DNA of 64,000 nucleotides. Origin: Polaromonas sp. P2-4. GTDB taxonomy: Bacteria > Pseudomonadota > Gammaproteobacteria > Burkholderiales > Burkholderiaceae_C. The notes beneath the pieces are model-generated. The model did no database searches, was not told where the DNA came from, and was given only the letters and a program-made list of their open reading frames with translations. This document shows, one piece after another, positions 1 to 11,546 of this stretch (its first letter is position 1; every line of letters begins with the position of its first letter). Position numbers and translations under genes: made by a program. The DNA lies in assembly GCA_024703855.1 (NCBI GenBank), contig CP087965.1, positions 132,001 through 196,000 on the forward strand. Direction: 5' to 3'.

Positions 1-877
1 TTCCGGCCGGCAGCTCAGGCGACATTTTGCGCGCCGCGTGGGCGACAGGCTCGGCGGTACCGCTTACGCCAAAAACAACGCGATCGTGGACACCAAGGCC
101 GGAGCCGGTGGCCGCATTGCACTGGAAGCGCTCAAGATGGCTGCGGCGGACGGGTCCGTGCTGGCGATGACACCGTTCTCATGCATGTCGCTGTATCCGC
201 ACATCTACAAAAAACTGGCTTATGACCCGCTCAAGGACTTTGTGCCCGTGGGGACCGCCTCCGTGATGCATCATGGCCTGGCCGTCGGGCCCCTCGTGCC
301 AGGCTCGGTCAAGAACGTCCAGGACTTTCTCGCATGGGCCAGGGCCAACCCGAAAGACGCCAGCTATGGCTCACCCGCGGCCGGCTCAACCCCTCACTTC
401 ATTGGGGCCTTGCTGGGCATCAACAACAACGTTGAGCTCAAGCACGTGCCCTACCGTGGGTCGGTGCCTGGCGTGACCGATGTTGTCGGCGGACAGCTCG
501 CCGCGATGGTCACACCGCACGGCGATTTCATTCCCAACCACAAGGCCGGCAAGCTGCGCCTCCTGGCAACATCCGGAAAACAGCGTTCACCGTTCGTACC
601 CGAAGTCGCGACCTTCGCCGAGCAGGGCTTTGCCGACCTGACCGTCGAAGAGTGGTTCGGCTTTTACGCGCCTGCGAAAACCCCTGACTGCTGTTATTGC
701 CGCAGCCAATGCCGCGATCAACCTCGCGATCAAGGACAAATCCGTCATTGATTCGTTGACGGTGGTGGGGTTGATCCCGTTTGGTGGCAGCCCTGAAGAC
801 ATGGCGCGCAGCCAAAAACTGGAGTTTGACCGCTGGGGTCCGCTGATCAAAAAATCGGCTTCACGGCCGAATCCTGA
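1..877 (+). CDS. Tripartite tricarboxylate transporter-type substrate-binding protein (Bug/TctC family), 5' truncated
   Basis: This is a periplasmic solute-binding protein of the Bug/TctC family, which captures carboxylates for TTT transporters and is strongly expanded in Burkholderiales. The window edge removes the signal peptide and N-terminus. Visible family features are an N-terminal PAGSSGDIL-like stretch, KAGAGGRIALEALK, LYPHIYKKLAYDPLKDF, YGSPAAGSTPHF, HVPYRGSVPGVTDVVGGQ and a C-terminal region ending in SQKLEFDRWGPLIKKS. The frame changes near 36, near 680 (one extra base) and near 856 (one missing G). With those repaired the gene stops at 877; unrepaired, the last frame runs to 884. 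No TctA/TctB genes are near, as is usual for orphan Bug proteins. The ligand cannot be told from sequence. Confidence 0.85.
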
Positions 878-914
878 TGCCTGACTGACACGCGAATTCC
901 CTCCAACACGGAGG

Positions 915-987
915 ATTGCGGTAGGGACGGAGGTTGCCCTCCGCCCCCCGCACAGATCCGTACGTGCAGAGCTACCGCATACGGCTC
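915..987 (-). mobile_element. Group II intron 3' end: domains V and VI
   Basis: On the minus strand 987-955 folds as a domain V. It has an 8-bp lower helix starting GAGCCGTA and closing with TACGGATC, a two-base CG bulge, and a 5-bp upper stem (TGCGG/CTGCA) with a five-base loop. After a three-base linker, 951-918 folds as domain VI (GCGG...CGGAGG, GCAA loop, CCTCCG...CCGC) with one bulged A at 922. Seven bases further the sequence reads AAT, fitting a 3' splice site near 915. The AGC catalytic triad is present, but its G opposes A (position 957) instead of the usual U. No reverse transcriptase gene accompanies it. The domain V-VI call rests on visible folding; activity is unknown. Confidence 0.7.
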
Positions 988-1471
988 CTGCCTTGAGTCA
1001 TGACGCGAAGAAGCGCTGAGTTGGATAAGGGTGCAGAACGTGGACTGACGGTACGTACGGCGCTACCCGCTTGAGGAAGCGCGCCCAGGGCATTCGTCCA
1101 TACTGCCCACGTCGTCGAAGGGCGTGCAACCAAGCTCGGCAGACTCCGGATCGGAATCGACGAGGATGCCATCGGCTGCAAGTTTGTGAGCGGCAAGGTC
1201 ATTGCACCGCCTGGTTTCATAGACGCTTACCAAGCTTTCTGGCGAGCGGGTTGGCCCCACTGGCGTGAGCGCCCGAAGTTGGCGGCCAGGGCCGGGCCAG
1301 ATCGAATCAGCCATGACGCCCCTGGCCTCGGGGAGATGCCAGGCGCTGGACCGCGCCCTGCAGGTGCCCTGCGCCACTGGGTACCGCCTGAATTCGACAT
1401 GCGCATGGGTATCATCAAGGAGCGGCTGGGCACCCTGTAACCCGGCCGGAACCTCTTTTATCCCCAACCTC
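988..1471 (-). other. Gene-free stretch, possibly the body of an ORF-less group II intron
   Basis: About 480 bases lie between the domain V-like hairpin and the MarR gene with no convincing protein on either strand. The longest frame (minus strand, about 150 codons, 1063-1518) has no recognisable domain. Minus-strand sequence around 1130-1270 is reminiscent of group II intron domain I, but I could not fold it reliably or find a GUGYG-type 5' end. If it is intron body, the element would be roughly 500 bases, the size of an ORF-less intron. It may also simply be a degraded remnant. Confidence 0.3.
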
Positions 1472-1925
1472 ATGCCCGAAAAATCTCCCGTCCCCACCGT
1501 CGAGAAAGTCGATACCACCTACCTGGAAGGCCTGATCGGCTACAACGCGCCGCGCCGCGCTGGTCATCATCGACGCTTTCCTGGAACAAATGGCCGTCTA
1601 TGAGTTACGGCCGGTGGATTTTTCGGTACTCTCCCTCATTCATCACAACCCCGGCATCACGTCACGCCAGCTTTGCGCGACGCTCAACATCCAGCCGCCC
1701 AATCTGGTGGGCATGGTCAAGGCGCTGGAAAACCGGTCACTGCTGACCCGCCAACCCCATCCCAATGACGGCCGGGCAGTAGGCTTACACCTGATCGCCA
1801 GCGGACAAAAACTGATGCATGACGTGGAACGCACGGCGCAGGCGCTGGAGTCCGACGCCACTGCCCGCTTGACAGCAGCAGAACGCAAAACCCTGATCCG
1901 CCTGCTGCAGAAAATCTACCTGTGA
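1472..1925 (+). CDS. MarR-family transcriptional regulator (one frame break)
   Basis: A winged-helix MarR-type regulator of about 150 residues. It starts MPEKSPVPTVEKVDTTYLEG and contains the helix-turn-helix region LRPVDFSVLSLIHHNPGITS followed by CATLNIQPPNLVGMVKALE. The wing is LLTRQPHPNDGRAVGLHL and the C-terminal dimerisation helix ends LIRLLQKIYL. The reading frame shifts near 1550, inside a run of GC dinucleotides; the correct product is read across it. MarR proteins usually bind palindromic operators as dimers and respond to phenolic ligands. The target is not evident, since the neighbours are the intron-like sequence upstream and an inverted-repeat element 44 bp downstream. Confidence 0.85.
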
Positions 1926-1968
1926 TGCCTGGGAGCCGTGCGCCGGCGGACCCGGCCCGACAACTTGG

Positions 1969-2130
1969 GGAAGCTCTGCATAACTCCCCACGGTCCGTGA
2001 TAGCCCGGATTCGGGCGGTCTGCGGCGTTGCATTTCTTGCCAATAGCGGGCTATTGGCTGCAAATTGCGCCTTGCACCCCATCCCGAACCGAACTACACG
2101 AACTCGCGGGGAGTTTTATGCAGAGCTTCC
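1969..2130. repeat. MITE-like inverted-repeat element, copy 1 (162 bp)
   Basis: It begins GGAAGCTCTGCATAA and ends with the inverse complement TTATGCAGAGCTTCC. The terminal homology extends into ACTCCCC/GGGGAGT. A central palindrome reads GCCAATAGC-GG-GCTATTGGC. Two further copies (43085-43244 and 43351-43511) share the ends, the central palindrome and the intervening sequence; this copy is in the opposite orientation to those two. It encodes nothing. It looks like a non-autonomous transposable element; I could not define a target duplication. Confidence 0.8.
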
Positions 2131-2189
2131 CTGGTGTACCGTCCCGGAAAACACGAGCCCAAGCGTATTCGCTGCAACTTTTCAAGCCT

Positions 2190-2246
2190 TTTAGCTGCAA
2201 GGCTACACCGTACGGGCGTAGGTAGCTATAAAACTAGTAGCAGAGC
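2190..2246 (-). repeat. Diverged copy of the ~55-bp palindromic repeat (copy A)
   Basis: On the minus strand it reads GCTAC-TAGTTTTATAGC followed by a stretch with CGCCCGTA and GTAGCC. This matches the layout of the dispersed palindromic element found elsewhere in the window (GCTATT...AATAGC, then GCTTGCGCCCGTA...GGGCTAGAGCC). It lies in the leader region of the HxlR-type regulator. It is one of the more degenerate copies. Confidence 0.5.
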
Positions 2247-2323
2247 GGGAATTGCGTTATATTTGGCGCAAGCTTCGGTTTACCGATTAACTGTGACCAA
2301 CATATGACGAGGAGATAGCCCCG

Positions 2324-2651
2324 ATGAGTGCTAAAGAAAACGCGGCCGTTGGCCAGTTGCTGGAACTGCTGGAATCACGCTACGCACTGCGCGTGATGTG
2401 GGCCTTGAAAGACGGTCACCCTGCAGACTTTTCGCCTCTTGCAAGACAGCATTGGCAGCATCACCCCCAACACCTTGAACACCCGTATCAAGGAATTACG
2501 CGCCGCCGGCTTGCTCGGCCATGGCAACGAGGGCTACACGGTCACCACGCTGGGCGCAGACCTGCTCAAGCGCCTGAACGACCTGCAAGCCTTTGCCGGC
2601 AAGTGGGCCCTCAGCCAGACCAAGGTCACCGCAGTCGCCAAGAAGAAGTAA
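2324..2651 (+). CDS. HxlR/DUF24-type winged-helix regulator (one frame break)
   Basis: A small regulator of about 108 residues. It begins MSAKENAAVGQLLELLESRY and continues ALRVMWALKDGHPQTFRLLQ once an inserted base near 2423 is removed. After the break it reads DSIGSITPNTLNTRIKELRA, AGLLGHGNEGYTVT and ends in a lysine-rich KVTAVAKKK tail. The pattern 'same helix, RIKELRAAGLL, wing, Y-x-LT-x-LG' is that of HxlR/DUF24 proteins, which bind DNA as dimers. The start is supported by GAGGAGA upstream. A clear terminator follows, so it is transcribed separately from grpE. The regulated gene is unknown. Confidence 0.8.
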
Positions 2652-2694
2652 TTTCTCTGCACCGTGTAAGCCCAGAATATCTTGTGGGCTTGCC

Positions 2695-2723
2695 AAAAAG
2701 ACAGGCCTTGCGCCTGTCTTTTT
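2695..2723 (+). terminator. Rho-independent terminator after the HxlR-type gene
   Basis: A stem of GACAGGC and GCCTGTC with a short CTT-type loop is preceded by five A and followed by five T. The flanking A and T tracts pair with each other, so it could also work in reverse. Confidence 0.85.
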
Positions 2724-2838
2724 GAGCAGCTGGCCTGATGGTTTTTGCCATATTGCCCTTATTTGGTGCATCACCGCCCCACCGCATCACCAGGCAGCCA
2801 CGCGGCTGAAATTCCTCAATCCCAATCGAATCCCTTGT

Positions 2839-2864
2839 CTTGAAAAGGGCTTTGTCATCCCCAG
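2839..2864 (+). promoter_or_regulatory. Sigma-32 heat-shock-type promoter of grpE
   Basis: CTTGAAA (2839-2845), a 13-base spacer and CCCCA (2859-2863) match the sigma-32 consensus CTTGAAA-N13/14-CCCCAT. The -10 element lies about 40 bases upstream of the grpE start, a normal leader length. No CIRCE element (HrcA operator) was seen here. Confidence 0.75.
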
Positions 2865-2900
2865 CTAGTCCGCTTACTAGCTTCAACCCTGTTCCCCAGC

Positions 2901-3467
2901 ATGCCTGAAAACACACAACCCGAGCAAAATCAATCACTTACCGGCGCCCCCAGCCCCGAAGAGCAAGAAGCCGCGCAGGCTGCTAACGAGTTCGACGCGC
3001 TGACCATGGCCCAGGCCGAACTGGCCACGCTACAGGCAAAAAACACCGAACTGGCCGACAGTTATCTGCGGGCCAAGGCCGAAGCCGAAAACGCCCGTCG
3101 CCGCGCTGAAGACGAAATTGCCAAGGCCCGCAAATTTGCCCTGGAAAGCTTCGCAGAAAGCCTGCTGCCCGTGGCAGACAGCCTGGAAGCCGGCCTGGCC
3201 ATCAAAGACGTTACGCCCGAACAGATCAGGGAAGGTGCAGCGGCCACGCTCAAGCAGCTCAAAAGCGCACTGGAGCGCAACAAGGTAATCGAAATCAACC
3301 CGGCCGGCGGCACCAAATTTGACCCGCACCAGCACCAGGCCATCAGCATGGTGCCGGCCGAGCAGGATGCCAACACCGTGGTCAGCGTGCTGCAAAAGGG
3401 CTACCTGATTGCCGAGCGTGTACTGCGCCCTGCGCTGGTGACGGTCGCAGCCCCCAAAGAGATCTGA
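2901..3467 (+). CDS. grpE: Nucleotide exchange factor GrpE
   Basis: GrpE (188 residues) releases ADP from DnaK and resets the chaperone cycle in the cytoplasm. The acidic, poorly conserved N-terminus ([13 protein letters not shown]) leads into a long coiled-coil helix ([37 protein letters not shown]). The C-terminal beta domain carries [34 protein letters not shown] and [20 protein letters not shown], all signature GrpE sequence. The frame is intact and of normal length. It is the first gene of grpE-dnaK-dnaJ and has a sigma-32-type promoter in front. About 130 bases separate it from dnaK, enough for a second promoter. Confidence 0.97.
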   Translation: MPENTQPEQNQSLTGAPSPEEQEAAQAANEFDALTMAQAELATLQAKNTELADSYLRAKAEAENARRRAEDEIAKARKFALESFAESLLPVADSLEAGLAIKDVTPEQIREGAAATLKQLKSALERNKVIEINPAGGTKFDPHQHQAISMVPAEQDANTVVSVLQKGYLIAERVLRPALVTVAAPKEI

Positions 3468-3534
3468 AAAACCTGCCCGGCACTTGAACTTTTAAAACTT
3501 ATCCACAAGTCATCAACATAGTTATCAGTACGGC

Positions 3535-3551
3535 GGCCGAGTTCTTCGGCC
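3535..3551 (+). promoter_or_regulatory. Hairpin in the dnaK leader
   Basis: GGCCGA, five-base loop GTTCT, TCGGCC. This perfect 6-bp hairpin lies 46 bases before the dnaK start codon, between grpE and the GGAG ribosome site. It has no T tract, so it is not a normal terminator. It could protect the dnaK message end or attenuate read-through; the function is inferred only from position. Confidence 0.4.
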
Positions 3552-3594
3552 ACCCTGAATTTCAATTTTTAACGAATCAAAATAGCAGGAGTAA

Positions 3595-5540
<1,946 letters not shown>

Positions 5541-5583
5541 TCAGAACCAGTCCTGAATTGCGCGATTTACGGCATGCAGCAAG

Positions 5584-5618
5584 GCGGAAACCAGGAGCAA
5601 TCCCGGATTTCCGCTTTT
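5584..5618 (+). terminator. Probable terminator between dnaK and dnaJ
   Basis: GCGGAAA and TTTCCGC form a 7-bp stem around an imperfect CC/GG-closed loop, followed by four T. It would reduce, rather than abolish, dnaJ transcription from the dnaK promoter. Confidence 0.55.
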
Positions 5619-5715
5619 GCGCTTTCTGCACTTCTTGCGCCTTCGTGCAAAACCTGATTTTGGCCTTTTTATTCATCGCAAAAGCCCCTGTTAACAACGC
5701 CTCCTGACTACCGCC

Positions 5716-6856
5716 ATGGCCAAAAAGACTATTACGACACGCTGGGCGTTCCCAAAAACGCCAGCAACGAAGACATCAAAAAGCGTATCGCAAGCTCGCG
5801 ATGAAACACCACCCTGACCGCAATCAGGGCGATACCGACAAAGTGGCTGAAGAAAAATTCAAGGAGGCCAAAGAGGCTTACGAGATGCTTTCCGACGAGC
5901 AGAAACGTGCCGCCTACGACCAGTATGGTCACGCGGGCGTGGACCCCAACATGCGCGGCGGCGGCCCAGGTGCTGAAGGCTTTGGCGGTTTTGCCGAAGC
6001 TTTTGGCGACATCTTTGGCGATGTGTTTGGTGGCCAGCGTGGCGGCCAGCAACGCAGTGGCCGGCAGGTCTACCGCGGCGGCGACCTGAGCTACGCCATG
6101 GACATCACGCTGGAAGAAGCCGCCCACGGCAAGGAAGCGCAAATCCGCATTCCAAGCTGGGACGACTGCAGCACCTGCCACGGCAGCGGCGCAAAACCAG
6201 GCACCAAGGTAGCCACCTGCACCACCTGCCACGGCCACGGTGTGGTGCAAATGCGCCAGGGCTTTTTCAGCGTGCAGCAAAACTGCCCACAGTGCAAGGG
6301 CACCGGCAAACTGATTCCCGAGCCCTGCGTGGCTTGCCACGGCGTGGGCAAAACCAAAATCAACAAAACGCTGGAAGTCAAAATCCCAGCCGGCATTGAC
6401 GACGGCATGCGCATCCGCTCCACCGGTAACGGGGAGCCGGGTACCAACGGCGGCCCGCCGGGCGACTTGTACATCGAGATTCGCATCAAGAAGCACGACA
6501 TTTTTGAGCGTGACGGCGACGACCTGCACTGCGCCGTGCCCATCAGTTTCACCACCGCCGCACTGGGCGGTGAGATTGAAGTGCCGACACTGGCGGGCAA
6601 AGCCGCGATTGACATTCCTGAGGGCACCCAGGCCAGCAAGCAGTTCCGCCTGCGCGGCAAGGGCATCAAGGGTGTGCGCTCCAGCTACCCCGGTGACCTC
6701 TACTGCCACATCACGGTCGAGACACCGGTGAAGCTGACAGAGCACCAGCGCAAACTGCTCAAGGAGCTGGACGAGTCGCTGAAAAAAGGCGGCGCCAAGC
6801 ATTCGCCCAGCGAAGAAGGCTGGGCCGACAAGCTCAAGAGCTTTTTCAGCGCCTGA
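5716..6856 (+). CDS. dnaJ: Co-chaperone DnaJ (Hsp40), two homopolymer frame breaks
   Basis: DnaJ stimulates DnaK ATPase and delivers substrates; the product is about 380 residues. The J domain contains the essential HPD (KHHPDRNQG). A Gly/Phe-rich stretch follows ([19 protein letters not shown]). Then come four zinc-finger repeats, [24 protein letters not shown] and CVACHGVG, and the C-terminal substrate-binding barrels. Two A6 tracts are written as A5 (5722-5726 and 5778-5782). Correcting them restores [20 protein letters not shown] and [16 protein letters not shown]. The start at 5716 is therefore supported by homology rather than by the uncorrected frame. A strong terminator follows. Confidence 0.95.
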
Positions 6857-6920
6857 TCAGACCTAGGCTCAACAATCTCTTTGGCAATCAATCACTCGCA
6901 GCGAAAGTTTCGATGAACTG

Positions 6921-6954
6921 AAAAATCCCTCCTGGCTGCAGGAGGGATTTTTTT
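6921..6954 (+). terminator. Strong rho-independent terminator after dnaJ
   Basis: ATCCCTCCT and AGGAGGGAT form a long GC-rich stem around GGCTGC, followed by seven T. It closes the grpE-dnaK-dnaJ unit and may also serve the convergent minus-strand gene. Confidence 0.9.
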
Positions 6955-7001
6955 GTCACTTACTCACTCTCTCTTGGGCGCCATCGGCGAGTGAAGAAAA
7001 C

Positions 7002-8035
7002 TCATCGTATTTCCAATGAGAGATGGCCAGGACAGAGCGACGCCAGGAAGTCCCGCGCGTCAAATGCCTCGCCCGCGGTAAAGACGCCAGCTTGTTTGAC
7101 CTGGCCGCTGACGACCCGCGCCATCGCCTCCACGACGAGAGGCGCGCTGAAGGCATAAATGTCTCGCCCGCTGGCAACTGCCCGGCGCTCTTCGCCGCCC
7201 CGGCGCACCACCACTTCAACCAGAAAAGTTTGTGATGATCGACCGCTTTCGTCGCTTGCCGTCGGCGCCAGCTGATTTGGATAGGTCAGATCCTTGACTG
7301 CTGCGACCGTCATGTACGAACGAATCTCGGGCGTCTTCAGGTGACGCGAGATCGTCACTGTGTCCGCCATGGTGAATTCCACGATGACCGGCTGCTTTCC
7401 CATTGGCGCGGGAAACGTCCAGTCAACGACGGGCGCGGCCCCCGTGACATACGATAGTTTCCCGTTCGCGAAGACAACCCGGCGGCCGTCCCGACGCTGC
7501 TTCGAAACTTGCCCCGCGACCAATGTCCCGGGCGTCGGCCTCCAGCTATCCAGTCCATAGGCGATGGAAATTTCATCGACCGAAGTCCAGTCGCCCATTG
7601 CCGCGGTCGCCAGCAGATCACCCAGCCCCCGTAGAACGCCATGGCGTGCACAACCACAATGCCTCCTTCGCGTGCGCGATCAGCGAACAGCTCGAAGGTA
7701 TCAATGTTGGCTTCTATTTCCGCTGCCACGTCCAGATAGGGAATCCGTGCGCGCAATGCGGCTTCGATCAGGGGTGCGGAGGTACTGGCAAAGGGGCCGG
7801 CACAGTTGATGACCGCCACGGCCCCCATCAGCGCACGATCGAGCGAGGCAGGCTCATCGACCGATGCGGGCCGCATCTCGAGCCCCGAGTGCTCCGCCCC
7901 GAAGGCGCTCAGCTTCCCGGGATCGCGTCCGGAGAGGATGGGCGTCCAGCCACGCCGGCGCAACTCCGAAACTACGAACCGCCCGGTGTGCCCATAGGCG
8001 CCATATACCGTCACAGCTTGTTTTTTTGATGTCAT
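7002..8035 (-). CDS. Saccharopine dehydrogenase-like NAD(P)-binding oxidoreductase (one frame break)
   Basis: A roughly 345-residue protein of the saccharopine dehydrogenase / trans-acting enoyl reductase-like group. The N-terminal Rossmann motif is VTVYGAYGHTGRFVVSELRR with a dinucleotide-specificity segment ILSGRD. It continues AVINCAGPFASTSAPLIEAA and IPYLDVAAEIEANIDTF, typical of the family. The frame breaks at 7626-7630, where a run of five C (G on the coding strand) should be six; repair gives AFYGGLGDLLATAAMGDW. The substrate is unknown. The gene is divergent from a TetR regulator across a double palindrome, so it is probably repressed by it and induced by a ligand. ATG at 8035 is preferred over the GTG just before it. 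Confidence 0.8.
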
Positions 8036-8074
8036 CACGGAAATCCCTTCGATGGAGAGCCATCCGCCTGCAAG

Positions 8075-8127
8075 ACGCTACAGATCTGTACTCTTTGAGA
8101 TGAGTGTAGAGTACAGATCTGTAGCGT
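8075..8127. promoter_or_regulatory. Double palindromic operator between the oxidoreductase and TetR genes
   Basis: TACAGATCTGTA, itself a perfect 12-bp palindrome, occurs at 8079-8090 and again at 8112-8123. The two are embedded in a larger inverted repeat with 20-bp arms (8075-8094 and 8108-8127) separated by 13 bases. It sits midway between the two divergent start codons, exactly where a TetR-family repressor controlling both genes would bind. Confidence 0.75.
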
Positions 8128-8185
8128 GTCAAGGTAAATTCCGGCAATGTGTTGAATGCGCACTGTGCTGATCCAGGGGAATGCA

Positions 8186-8796
8186 ATGAAAAAAGTACTG
8201 CGGCGACGGCCACAGGGGTTGATGAGCGTGGCGCGCCGAGCGTGCGGGAACGCATCCTTGCGACTGCGGCGACGCTGTTCTACCAGGAAGGCGTCAGAGC
8301 CGTCGGCGTCGATCTTGTGGTCGAACGATCAGGCGTCGCCAAGACCAGCCTCTACCGGCACTTCGCAACCAAGGACGATCTCGTTGTTGCATTTCTCGAG
8401 CGTGAGGACGCCGAGTATTGGGGTGACTGGGAAAAGTCGCGGCGCCAGAGAAGGATGATGCCGGTGCGGAACTTCAGGCGCATCTCCGCTGGATCGCCCA
8501 CCACATCGCTGGGCCGAAGTACCGCGGCTGCCCGTTTCTCAATGTGGCGACCGAGTTTCCGGCCTCAACCCACCCCGCCCCGCGCAGTTGCCACAAGACA
8601 CAAGATCGAACTGCACCGCCGTCTCGGCGTGTTGACAAAGAAGATGGGGGCCCGCAAGCCCGACCAGCTGGCCGATCAACTCGTGCTTCTCATCGATGGC
8701 GCATACATGAACGGTCAACTTCTTGGCAAGAAGGGCCCGGTGCACTCGCTCGTGGTGGCGGGGCTTGCCTTGATCCTTGCTGCTCAACGTCGCTGA
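8186..8796 (+). CDS. TetR-family transcriptional regulator (three frame breaks)
   Basis: A TetR/AcrR repressor of about 204 residues. The DNA-binding domain reads VRERILATAATLFYQEGVRA, VGVDLVVERSGVAKTSLYRH, FATKDDLVVAFLERED. The C-terminal ligand domain includes RWIAHHIAGPKYRGCPFLNV and KPDQLADQLVLLIDGAYMNG. Repairs needed are A6 to A7 right after the ATG (giving MKKSTAATATG, which fixes the start at 8186), one base near 8437 and one near 8577. It lies divergently from the saccharopine dehydrogenase-like gene with a double TACAGATCTGTA palindrome between them, so autoregulation and repression of that neighbour are likely. The inducer is unknown. Confidence 0.85.
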
Positions 8797-8965
8797 TATT
8801 CGAGCAGCGACGATCGCACTGACCTTGTTCCGGCTGTTTTTGGGCGAGGCATTGGTTGGGCCCATGGCCGGGCACCTGTTGTATTGCGGCCTGCGCAACA
8901 CACACTGTCACATGCCTGTCGTGATCCGGCGCATAGGATCAGCCTTTTAACTCAGGGAAACACCC

Positions 8966-10178
8966 ATGACCGTATCGACCCGCAAGGCCTTGAAGCAAGG
9001 CAGCTGGCTCGCCCTCGTTTGCAGCAGCGTGCTGCTGGCCGCCTGCTCCTCCTCAGGCACGCCATCGCAAGCCGGCCTCTCCACACTCGACGGCAAGGCG
9101 CCGCTGGTCATCGCCCATCGCGGCGCATCGGGCTACGTGCCTGAAGAAACGCTGGAAGCCTACGCGTGCGATTGAACTCGGCGCCGACGTGATCGAGATG
9201 GATCTGGTGTCCACCAAAGACGGCGTGCTGATTACCCGCCACGACCCCAACCTGGCCATCAGCACCGACGTGGCCAAACACCCTGAATTCGCATCGCGCA
9301 AAAAAACCATCAAGGTCGATGGCGAAACGCAGACGGGCTGGTTCAGCAACGACTTCACGCTCGCTGAAATCCGCACGCTGGGCGCGATTTCCACCGACGC
9401 TGAACGTCCCCCGCAGTTCAACGGAACGTACAAGGTGCCGACTTTCCAGGCGGTTGTCGATCTGGTCAAAGCCCAATCGGCGCAAACCGGCCGCAGCATT
9501 GCGATTTACCGGAAACCAAAAATCCCACGTATTTCCATGAGCTCGGCCTGCCGCTGGAAGACACGCTGATCGCCATCATCAACGCCGCTGGCTGGAACAG
9601 CAAGACCGCACCCATTTTTGTGCAGTCGTTTGAACCCGGCAGCCTGAAATACATGAAAGCCAAGGGCCTGAACACGCGTCTGATCCAGCTGATTGACGGC
9701 GACGGCGTTGACATGAAGACCGGTGCCGTGACCTTCGCCGTACCCAGCGACCGTCCGTATGACTGGACCAAGGCTGGCGACAAGCGCTTTTTGACGTCAT
9801 GACCACACCCGCAGGCCTGGCCGAGATCAAGACTTACGCAGACGGCATCGGCCCCTGGAAGCGTTTCATCATCAGCACCAAAGGCTCCATAGGCGCTGAT
9901 GGCAAGGCGGTCGATATGAATGGCGACGGCAAGGTCAACGACGCGGATGCGACCTCCACCCAGGCCACCAGCCTGGTGGCCGACGCCCACAAGGCGGGCC
10001 TGTTTGTTCACCCCTTCACCTTCCGCAACGAGTCGCGCCGCCTGGCCGCTGACTACAAGGGCGACGCCAAAAACGAATACCTGGCCTACTACCGCGTGGG
10101 TGTGGACGGCGTCTTCACCGATTTCACCTGACACCGCTGGCTGCGCGCACGCAGTACCTGAAAGAAGCTGGCCGCTGA
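8966..10178 (+). CDS. glpQ: Glycerophosphodiester phosphodiesterase, lipoprotein (several frame breaks)
   Basis: GlpQ-type enzyme hydrolysing glycerophosphodiesters to glycerol-3-phosphate plus an alcohol; about 400 residues. A lipoprotein signal peptide ends in LLAAC with the lipidated Cys near residue 27, so it is probably membrane-anchored in the periplasm rather than soluble. The catalytic start of the barrel is [21 protein letters not shown] followed by [18 protein letters not shown]. An EF-hand-like loop ([12 protein letters not shown]) precedes the last strands. The frame breaks near 9170, 9512 (CC for CCC), 9788-9792 (T5 for T6) and 10130; joined, the pieces give one continuous family member ending QYLKEAGR. 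A terminator follows. Confidence 0.88.
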
Positions 10179-10196
10179 AAATTCGCTTGAGAGAGA

Positions 10197-10220
10197 GCCG
10201 GGTTTTTTGGGCCCGGTTTT
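10197..10220 (+). terminator. Terminator after the glycerophosphodiesterase
   Basis: CCGGG and CCCGG pair around a T-rich nine-base loop, followed by TTTT, 19 bases after the glpQ stop. Confidence 0.65.
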
Positions 10221-10221
10221 C

Positions 10222-10277
10222 GCTATTAAATTGATAGCTGCTTGCGCCCATGAACAAAGGGCCAAGTGGCTATTTCT
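10222..10277 (+). repeat. ~55-bp palindromic repeat, copy B
   Basis: GCTATTAAATTGATAGC, then TGCTTGCGCCCATG and GGGCC-x-AGTGGCTA. A clean copy of the dispersed element, lying between the glpQ terminator and the frmA promoter region. The remaining ~160 bases up to frmA contain no gene. Confidence 0.8.
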
Positions 10278-10440
10278 TATTGAGCGTCGTGGTTTTTGTG
10301 CCCTCACACGATGCTGCGCAGGTTGTCTCAAAATCAAACACTTGCGGCAGGATTTGTGGCGCTGGCAGCGCACGACTTTGCGGGGACTGGCTTATAGTGC
10401 CTGTTCACTTATTTACCCCCTCAGCACAAGCCCCACCATG

Positions 10441-11538
<1,098 letters not shown>

Positions 11539-11546
<8 letters not shown>

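Noticed and set aside
1063..1518. A 151-codon minus-strand frame upstream of the group II intron end, as a reverse transcriptase remnant
   Set aside because: No reverse transcriptase motif (such as YADD) or maturase sequence is visible in any frame.
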